64,000 nucleotides of DNA from Buddleja alternifolia (taxonomy: Eukaryota; Streptophyta; Magnoliopsida; Lamiales; Scrophulariaceae), in NCBI GenBank assembly GCA_019426215.1, contig CM033396.1, forward strand, positions 32,159,154 through 32,223,153, written 5' to 3'. Below are positions 56,701 through 64,000 of the stretch, in pieces (the stretch's first letter is position 1; each line of letters begins with the position of its first letter). Under the pieces are notes generated by a model. The model was given only the letters and a program-made list of their open reading frames with translations. It had not been told where the DNA came from and ran no database searches. Position numbers and translations under genes: made by a program.

Positions 56701-59476
56701 TCACTGCCACGAGCCACCCGAGGGAATGAGTCAACCCAACATCAAGACGGAAGGATCTACAAAAATTGTAGATGTCCCTGTTAGTGAACCAATAGATAGT
56801 CGTATCGAAGATGACAGGTTAGGAATGGCCAAATTCTCCAGGGATAGTAACCCTACAATAAATTTATATTGTTGCTATAAAGGAGCCTTGAATAGTTCGA
56901 ATTGAAATAAGTTTTCGAATGACATAAATAGGTTACCTAAAAGTGAAACCAATGGAGGGTTAGCAGCAGCAATTTCTAGGGAATGGTCATCTTCCTCTCG
57001 AATCGAGTCCACTGAGACTTGGGGAATGGGTGCGACATCAGTCAAAGTACCTACAATAATTTTTGAAAGATACACTTATCCTAAAAGGATAAAAAAAAGG
57101 ATGACATGATAATAACTACCCTCGAAAGAATAATTAAAAGGGGAGTTAACGAGAAGAAAAGATAATTGCCAGAAACTCCAAATGACCCCGCAAACGTGGA
57201 AGTTTACTCTTCTTTCGAATAAGAGGTTGGGGATCCTCATCGGTCTCTTCATCTTCAACAGGCACTTGAGGGACTTTCGTTGTGCCCTCTTCAACTGCGG
57301 TTTGGGGGCTTGGGACAGAAGGCTCTCTAATGCTAAGGGCCGATCGTTTTCAAGTAATAGGGGCCAAAAGTGTAGAAGGTTGGGCTTTTGACCTTGTCAC
57401 CACAGATGAACTTGTAGAAGATCTAACTCTAGCAGGAAGCTCAGTTCTGGCAGTGGCCTCTGATTCTCGAAGGGCTAGGAATAGCCCCTCGTGAGCTTGA
57501 GTAAAGGGATCATCCCTTTCAAATCTCCAGCCCGATGTTAGCTCATATGAGATGAGATAAGCATCATCCTACCAAAATAGATGAATGAAATCAATAGACA
57601 GAAATTGAAGAAAGAAAAGAAAAGGTGTTTATCGAAATATCTCGGCAGAAAGTAACCTTTAGAGTTCGGCTACACTAGCAGAACCTGCAAAAGCTCTTGT
57701 AGCATCGGTGACCAACTTCTAAATGATGTGTCTTGAATAATTTTGCTGCAAGACGCGATTCCAGAAATCTGAGAAACATTGTTCCATTCGAAGGACCCTA
57801 CAAAAAGCTGGGACAAGGATAGGAAGAACTTGACAAGAAGGCATCCCTCGAATGATCATCTTTGCTCGATATCTTTTTTGTTTTCGGGACAGAATACTGC
57901 CTCTTTGATCATGGGCGATTCATAGTCCCCAGAAATGGTAAGACAAAACTCTGATTGATACCAAATTGCCTCGAACAGAACTACAAGAAAAATGCAAGCA
58001 TATTTGATCAAATAAAGAAACATATACTCGAAAGATATTATGCCCAAAGAAATAACTTTTGAAAATTACCCCAGGATTATCAACCTCAACGCCAAGTGCG
58101 TTGTCCGCAAACAAAAGGTCTCGAGAAAATAAGACCGAACGCCAGTAAGGTTGATCTTCTTTAGAATGCCGTAAAGAATCAACTGCTTCTAACCAATATG
58201 GTAGAGCAGTATGGAACCAATGGGTATGCTCCTGATCATACCTTGTCTCGAAAAAGGGACACCATGTCGAGACATAAAGTGGGTTGTATACAGTACTCAG
58301 GGCCAAAAGGTATGATGCCTTTTCGAGAGGGATTAGCAGATTTATAGCAGCCTCTCCATAGCAAACCCAACTCGAAACGGGTTTGAAAACATGTGAAGTT
58401 CGGGATGCTTCTTCATGGGACATAAGAGTCATGATGTTTAACAATTCTGGGTAATATAGAAAAACCCAACAAGATAACAGCCACAAGGGACCTGATAATC
58501 TTTTAACATTTAAGGGGTCCCGGTGGAGATGGAACACCATTCGATAAAACTGAGCTAAAATGAGACGGGCCAATTCGATAGGCCCTACGGCTGTAGCAAT
58601 ATTGGCAGAAAGAGGAAGAAAAGTTTTGTTCATGGCACAACCAAAATTCATGAACAACCGGGAAAAAATAAAATTAAGGAACAACACCTCTTCGAAAGCT
58701 GGGATAGGATCCTCATTCCGGACAAAGTGATTGACCAGGTTGGAGTAAGCAATATTGACGCCACTACTTTTGCCATGATGCTTTAACCATTCTGCTGTAG
58801 ACACTAGAAGATCATGAGCTTCATTGGTTGCTTCACTGGAAAGAAGAATAGCGCCGCAAAGAGATAGTCCAGTAATTAGAGCCACGTCTTCGAGAGTTAC
58901 TGTCTGAAGTCCTCGAGGCAAAACAAAGCAGTTTTATGAGGGATGCCACAAGAATGTCAAAACATCGGTCATCACTTGTTCGAAAGGGAGCGTCCGGTAG
59001 CAGGCTATTCGAACAAGCCCCATGATTCAATTAGCCTCCCACTTCGAGTGAAATTGATGAAGACGCTCGAACCATGGGAAAGCATTAACAGTGCCTGTCC
59101 AACCGTTTATGGGTTTGCTCATGTTGGTCCAAGCAAATTTATTGACCACCCTGTTCATACAAAGAGGGGAATTATCACCCTCCAAAGTAGGTCAAGTCCC
59201 AAAAAGATTGGGAGTATCAAAGGCGGCGCCTTCGAATGCCGTCGATTTGAATCGCAGGCCAAGAGCCAGACGATTAAGCAATTTACCCCGACTATCTGAG
59301 GCCCATCGAGGAACCACATGTGTTGCTCCGAGGGACTCCACCTTAACATCACTATAATGGGCTTGGGAGGCCCTAATTATGTCGAACAACTCTTTGGCTT
59401 CTTCGCAATCTAAGATGGCCGCTTGAGGAATTAAAAACCCGAGGTCATGAGCGGTAGTGTGCTGAGGAACGGCCAT
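53787..59476 (-). pseudogene. Antisense PMD gene in the 3' region of the Tat element
   Basis: From MAVPQHTTAHDLGFLIP (59476) a PMD protein reads right to left. First comes an N-terminal part with NRVVNKFAWTNMSKPINGW, then PRGLQTVTLEDVALITGLSL in a 333-codon open stretch at 57920-58921. A basic/serine linker around 57300-57540 (SSSVVTRSKA, RKKSKL) and a coiled-coil tail (53787-54095, QIADLQDERDQLDNLVDQVE) follow. The frame has several stops, and a solo LTR (54608-56741) splits it. The antisense PMD position matches what is known for Tat elements; function unknown. Confidence 0.72.
54608..56741 (+). mobile_element. Solo LTR, about 2.13 kb, inserted in the Tat element
   Basis: Starts TGTTAGAGTTAGTGCCCG and ends GTCAACCCAACA. 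Flanks TCAGG and TCAAG look like a 5-bp duplication with one mismatch. A CTATAAATAAG box at about 56211 and a leader-like stretch follow. No internal domain, so probably the product of LTR-LTR recombination. Length suits large Copia (SIRE/Maximus-like) LTRs. Confidence 0.6.
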
Positions 59477-59890
59477 TTATTGAAACTTTGTAGGGAGAGG
59501 CAAGGCAATGGTCAAGTAAACTATTGATAGTTGGAAAAAGAACAGAGCGTCACGGTGACTTTGGATTATTTGAGGAAGATGAAGAGAGAGAGAGGATTTA
59601 GGAATTGTGAACCCAATAACCAATTTTCAAAATATTTATAAGGGATTTCATACCCGATCACGAAGAGACACACTTATTGCTGAGACGATGGTAGGACGAC
59701 GGTACAAGTCCCAGGTGAAGTTTAAAAGGGTGCGTTTTTCCATAACCGCCAAAAGAAATGAAAGGTCTTTTTATAAAAAGACATACTCTTCAAAATAACC
59801 GCGAACTCGAAGAGTGCACATTTATTAGAGAACAGACGTGTCTTTTAATACACATGAACTCAAAACGTTCATGTATATTAGGGGGGAATT

Positions 59891-60621
59891 TGTTTACACT
59901 TAAAAATTAAATGGACTTTTCGAATCAAAAAGCCCAATCGGCCCAGTGTTTTATAAGCACAAAATAATAGGTGCAAGAACAAAAGAAGTGAACCCATTAA
60001 AATTCAGACTTTATGAAACATGGATCTAGTCCCAATGAAGTCAATTGGAAGATCTGGCAAGAAGCCCAAAGAGTGAGAAGTCCGTCCAAGAGGAAGATGC
60101 GCTAAAAATAAAAGATTTTGAAAGAGCAGTTGTGAGTAGTTCCCAAAAGCAAGGAACATGGGTTCATGGAGCAGAAATATATACGAGCCAAGGAGAGAAG
60201 AAGAGGATCATCATCAGAATCACAATTCTACATTTTATATTCTTAGAACTAGCTCTAGCCTTAGGAGTAGTTTATAGCGTAATTTAGAAGTAGTTTAACG
60301 AAGCCAGGAGATTGGCAGATTGTCCCTTCAAAAAGCTCGTACTGGTAAAACATCCGATCGAAAGATTCTCATGGAAGTATAAAATTATCTTTTTTCAGAT
60401 TTAAGTATTTGATAGATAATTTTTACCTTGACTTGAATTTTTCCTTCATCTTATTATTATTATTGCATTTAAAGACGATAATTAGCATTTAATTTAAGAC
60501 GTGAACTACCAAATAGCGTATCGAACGCAGGGGTTGAAAGACAATCTCAAGTTATAGATTATCACGGTGTCGGAGCGAATAATCGGATCCACCTCATTCA
60601 TATTTGTTTTATCGCAAAACA
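59891..60621 (+). repeat. Tat 3' LTR
   Basis: 731 bp, preceded by the AGGGGGGAATT polypurine tract. Has a segment near 60036-60064 that is missing from the 5' LTR. Confidence 0.9.
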
Positions 60622-60626
60622 ATGAC

Positions 60627-61329
60627 ATCATCATATATCATCCAACGGTTTACAAGACACTTGGGGTGCATACCGACTTAGGTGATGAAATGAGCCATTA
60701 ATGGTCATCAATTTCCCCTATTTTAGGGGAACATGGGAAAGAGGCTTGACTTTTCTCTAACTTCCATATTTCCTTAGGTCATGGGGTCATGGTGAGCTCG
60801 AGCCTCGGCTTCAGCTAAAATCCTGCATGTTTACGAGCAACTTCATCAGGGTCTTCAGGGTCTTTTAAGGTGTCTCATTTGGTTCGTCGGATACCTGATG
60901 TGTCTCCTCCAACTTTCTCCATTTTTGCTAGCCCTTTCTTGAGTGTTCTCTTGAGGTCTCGTATCTAGATTAACTTTATCGGGTTTAGCCATGAGTCCAT
61001 CAAAGGGTGATGTGGCCCGCTCTATCTAAGCCCAATAACAAAGTGAAATTAGGGATGTATGTTTAGAACATGGATTAACGGTTATTAGTTGTTTACACTC
61101 AAAGCACCCCAAATGTCCAATTACACATTTTCTTTTGTAATCATGTCATATGTATGACAATTAAACTTTAGTTACCTTTCAAATTAGTAAATTGCGTGAA
61201 TTGTACTTTATGCTAGCTAAGTGCAAAATATAGAGATTGCTACTTGAGCACAATCAAGTGTAAGTTAGACATTTTTATTTTCCCTCTAGCCTCTAGGAAT
61301 CTAATTATATGGGTCAGCGGCGGCACTAT
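60627..61329. other. Intergenic spacer, nothing recognised
   Basis: Mixed-composition unique-looking DNA. No ORF or repeat with support. Confidence 0.6.
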
Positions 61330-61777
61330 GGCTATGTATGGTTGTGTTTTTAAAATCAAATTCCGAGTTTTTCTTGAAAAATGTGTATTATAGAAATTCG
61401 TTTGAAAATATTGTCTTTTTTAGTTTGTTTGGATGTGTTTCTAAGAAATGGTTGAAAGTTGTGTAGATGTGATATAAAGTAGATTTTTATTATGATTTAA
61501 TATGAAATGATTGAAGTAGTTATTAAAATGTAATCATGATAGAGAAAAAAGAGAGTAAAGTAAAAATGAGAATGAGTGGGATAATTGAATTATATAATTA
61601 ATTAGTAAAAAGTGTGAAGTGATTGAATGGCGGAAATGATGAATGGTTACATAGGGGAATGTATAGTAGGATTTGAAAATGAGAATTTTCTGTAGAATTT
61701 GGCTTCATGTGAGTATTTTCATTTTCTGGTGATCCAAAAAATAAAAATGTCCTCTAAAAACACAAACACACAGAGCC
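61330..61777. mobile_element. MITE-like element with GGCTATG/GAGCC ends
   Basis: The left end GGCTATGTATGGTTGTGTTT is mirrored by AAAACACAAACACACAGAGCC at the right, with TAT on both outer sides. Similar in style to the foldback at 19541-20380. No coding sequence. Confidence 0.55.
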
Positions 61778-62615
61778 TATATTTTTGTGAGAGTAGCCAA
61801 ACTATGTTATATAATGGACTTATGTCGATGACATTTTAACGCATAATTTTTCCAATATTATTTTTGTTTAAGTGTTTTTCAGTATATCTTTTGGTATTTG
61901 TTTTAATCCGTTGTGCACTTTAGCATAATTTTTATAAAACTAGCTAATTCATCCCTTTCTTAGGCATATTTTGAGTTGCAGGATTTATTCTCTTGCAAGT
62001 AAACAAGAATGAATAATTCCTAGTCATAAGTAAGTGAGGTCAAAGTTATTGGCCAAAGCATTAGCAATAAGAGGAAGCTTGGTGATCTCTTCTTTTAATA
62101 ACATATGCATATAGTCAAGTTCAGCGAGTTTGATAAGACCATGACTCTCACTTGACTGAGATTCGAGGATAATTATATGAAAAGTTTATACTCACACGAT
62201 ATTCATAATTGGAAGTTTCAGTGTATTCCACTCATTCAAGCTCAGTTAGGTTGCGATGTAAGCCACAAGGCTGACTAGGTGTTACCCATATCCTTTGAAT
62301 TCCTCGCACTGCCAACTGGGACTTACCTAGAAAAGTCGCGTTTAAAGAAATTAACCTGAAAGCTTAATTTTGACTGAACAACAAAATTGGTATCTGATAC
62401 CAATCTTATTCATTGAATTAATTTAAGAGAGAAGAATTAATTATCGGTTAATTATGGGAGTTGTTAAAGGTACTCCAACTTTTGTTATTGGCACTCCAAC
62501 TTTCATTTTATTTCGACAAAAACGCCCTTCATTGTGTAAAAAAATTAAAGTTCATGAAGATTATATAATTATCTTGCTAAATTTGTTTAATGTAAACATG
62601 TTAAAGTCAAATTAT
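61778..62615. other. Gene-free spacer
   Basis: No coding signal. Text around 61960-62430 looks like decayed retroelement sequence but has no diagnostic motif. Confidence 0.5.
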
Positions 62616-63629
62616 GGAAAAAATTCAATTTTTGCTCCTCACTTATACCCTGATTTCAATTTTGGTCCCCCACATATCACACTCATCTAATTGACCACTC
62701 ACTTACCTCAATTTCATTAGTTTTGGTCCCTCCGTTAACTCCTCCGTCCAATAGTTAACGGAGGGTCAATTTTCCCTCCAAAACACACGATTTTGGCGGC
62801 AAAAAAGTCGAGTTTCAGCATTTTTTTTCTTTGAAAGTAGATTTTAATCAAAAAAAATCACATCTTCTTGAACAACTAAACACAAAATATGAGCAACTCA
62901 TCATCTTTAACATCAAATTCTCGTTCTTCTTTCAATAACTTAAAGAGGAGAAAATGCAAGCTGAAATCCAAGGGATCAAGATGAAAGAAAAAAGGATGAA
63001 GGAAGAAATCCGATCGTTGAAGAAGCAACAACAGAAATCAAGAATTGTGTCAATTTTGGTTTTCCTACTTGTGGATTTGTCTTGTTACCAAAGACAGTCC
63101 TATTGTACTAAGGAAAGAAAGGAATTTTGCAACTTGTGTGATATACATAATGTATTTTGTCATTCTAAGTTGCATAATGTATTTTGTCATTCAAATTGCA
63201 ATAAAATGTATTATCTTCTATTAGCTATTTGCTAACAGTGTACACTACAACAAATACAAACAACATTGCTCATAAATAAATACAATTGACAATCAAGAAT
63301 CCCCCATGAATTATTGAGAGAAGAGCAAGAATTTGATGTTGAAGATGTGAGTTGCTCATGTATTGTGTTTAGTTGTTGAAGAAGATGTGATTTTTTGGAT
63401 TAAAATCTAATTTTAAAGAAAAAATGCTGAAATTTGACTTTCTTGCCTCCAAAATCGTGTATTTTGGAGGGAAAATTGGCCCTCCATTAACTATTGAACG
63501 GAGAAGTTAATGGAGGGATCAAAACTGATGAAATCGAGATAAGTGAGGGGTCAATTAGATGAGTGCGGTATGTGGGGGACCAAAACTGACATTGGGGTAT
63601 AAGTGAGGGACGAAAATTGAAATTTTCCC
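62616..63629. mobile_element. MULE-type element with about 320-bp TIRs
   Basis: TIRs (62616-62945 and about 63310-63629) open GGAAAAAATTCAATTTTTG versus GGGAAAATTTCAATTTTCG and stay alignable for over 300 bp. Outer 9-bp repeats TCAAATTAT/TCAATTTAT (one mismatch) are the expected Mutator target duplication. Confidence 0.78.
62954..63235 (+). CDS. Small ORF inside the long-TIR MULE, unknown function
   Basis: 93 residues. A basic coiled-coil-like N-terminus (MKEKRMKEEIRSLKKQQQK), one hydrophobic segment (IVSILVFLLVDL), then a Cys/His-rich tail with two near-identical HNVFCHS repeats. It fills the unique core between the TIRs. It may be a captured gene fragment or chance. Coiled coil plus membrane segment recalls the tails of plant GRF-zinc-finger proteins, but the zinc finger is missing. 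Confidence 0.3.
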   Translation: MQAEIQGIKMKEKRMKEEIRSLKKQQQKSRIVSILVFLLVDLSCYQRQSYCTKERKEFCNLCDIHNVFCHSKLHNVFCHSNCNKMYYLLLAIC

Positions 63630-63638
63630 TCAATTTAT

Positions 63639-64000
63639 CCTATAATATCTACAAACACGATTAGAGATAATATGAAGAATGTTATTGACTTTTACATTGT
63701 GACTCACAAATAAGAAATAATTTCACCCTTCAATTGTTAGACAAATTGATTGAAATAAAATAAAAATATATTTGTTATAATTTAATTTATTACCTAACAA
63801 ATTTGTAATGATTTTATTCATTATCATCCACTTCAATTTAAAAATCTACAAATCACATATGAACACACAAATACAATATTGCAAATGGTAAAAAAAATAT
63901 AAAAATCAACTAATTTATAGAAAAATTAACATCTTAAACTATTCTAGAAAGAAACAATCTATCAAGCAAAATATTGAACAAAAGCCCTAACTTTTGTTTC
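63639..64000. other. AT-rich sequence at the right window edge
   Basis: No feature recognised. Confidence 0.6.

Larger units (their letters stand above)
45331..60621 (+). mobile_element. Ty3/Gypsy retrotransposon of Tat type, 15.3 kb
   Basis: LTRs at 45331-46083 and 59891-60621, a perfect 5-bp target duplication ATGAC (45326-45330 and 60622-60626), and a polypurine tract AGGGGGGAATT before the 3' LTR. Order gag, protease, RT, RNase H, second RNase H, integrase, then a long 3' region with an antisense PMD gene. A second, archaeal-type RNase H ahead of integrase and a large extra 3' region are features of the Tat lineage. Every coding block carries stops, shifts or lost catalytic residues. A 2.1-kb solo LTR interrupts the 3' region. 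Confidence 0.92.

Overview
This window is nuclear DNA from a flowering plant. It has intron-containing genes, long AT-rich intergenic stretches and dense layers of transposable elements. The LEAFY/FLORICAULA protein encoded here has Antirrhinum FLORICAULA-type features (for example the AERSSAA...HLPF C-terminus), which points to an asterid, probably Lamiales. That placement rests on recognition, not on a database search.

Host genes, left to right: a four-exon SEC14-like (CRAL-TRIO) lipid-transfer protein (+, 3410-7817); an intronless DYW-class PPR protein resembling Arabidopsis At5g50990 (-, 8611-10140); LEAFY/FLORICAULA (+, three exons, 26890-30744); and an intronless MAPKKK17/18/20-type kinase (-, 41814-42863). 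A second, internally deleted copy of LEAFY exon 3 lies at 40860-41150.

Mobile DNA, left to right. 1-3025: a decayed endogenous pararetrovirus-like sequence (-). 10.9-15.8 kb: foldbacks, an LTR remnant and a Mutator-like TIR element. 15815-19228: an LTR retrotransposon with a 5-bp target duplication and no coding capacity. 19541-20380: a long foldback. 20650-20758: a plastid 5S rRNA fragment (NUPT). 21895-22083: a SINE. 22473-24969: a Copia element reduced to gag plus a protease fragment. 25.4-26.4 kb: two tandem LTR units just upstream of LEAFY. 31089-40536: a 9.4-kb Mutator-like element. 43849-44693: a CACTA element with a nested MULE MITE. 45331-60621: a 15.3-kb Ty3/Gypsy Tat-type retrotransposon, itself hit by a 2.1-kb solo LTR. 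62616-63629: a MULE with very long TIRs.

The most informative stretch is 30.36-41.79 kb. About 0.95 kb covering LEAFY exon 3 and its 3' flank was tandemly duplicated. The large MULE then inserted into the 3' flank of the first copy; the second copy keeps the empty site. The intact LEAFY gene carries Cys where family members have Arg (HPRL to HPCL), while the broken copy still has Arg.

The MULE carries an apparently intact transposase exon, a decayed plant-mobile-domain (PMD) gene, a 105-bp tandem array, and two diverging paralogous small ORFs around a triple-repeat, TATA-flanked spacer. A second PMD gene lies antisense inside the Tat retrotransposon, so two unrelated transposon classes in one window carry this domain.
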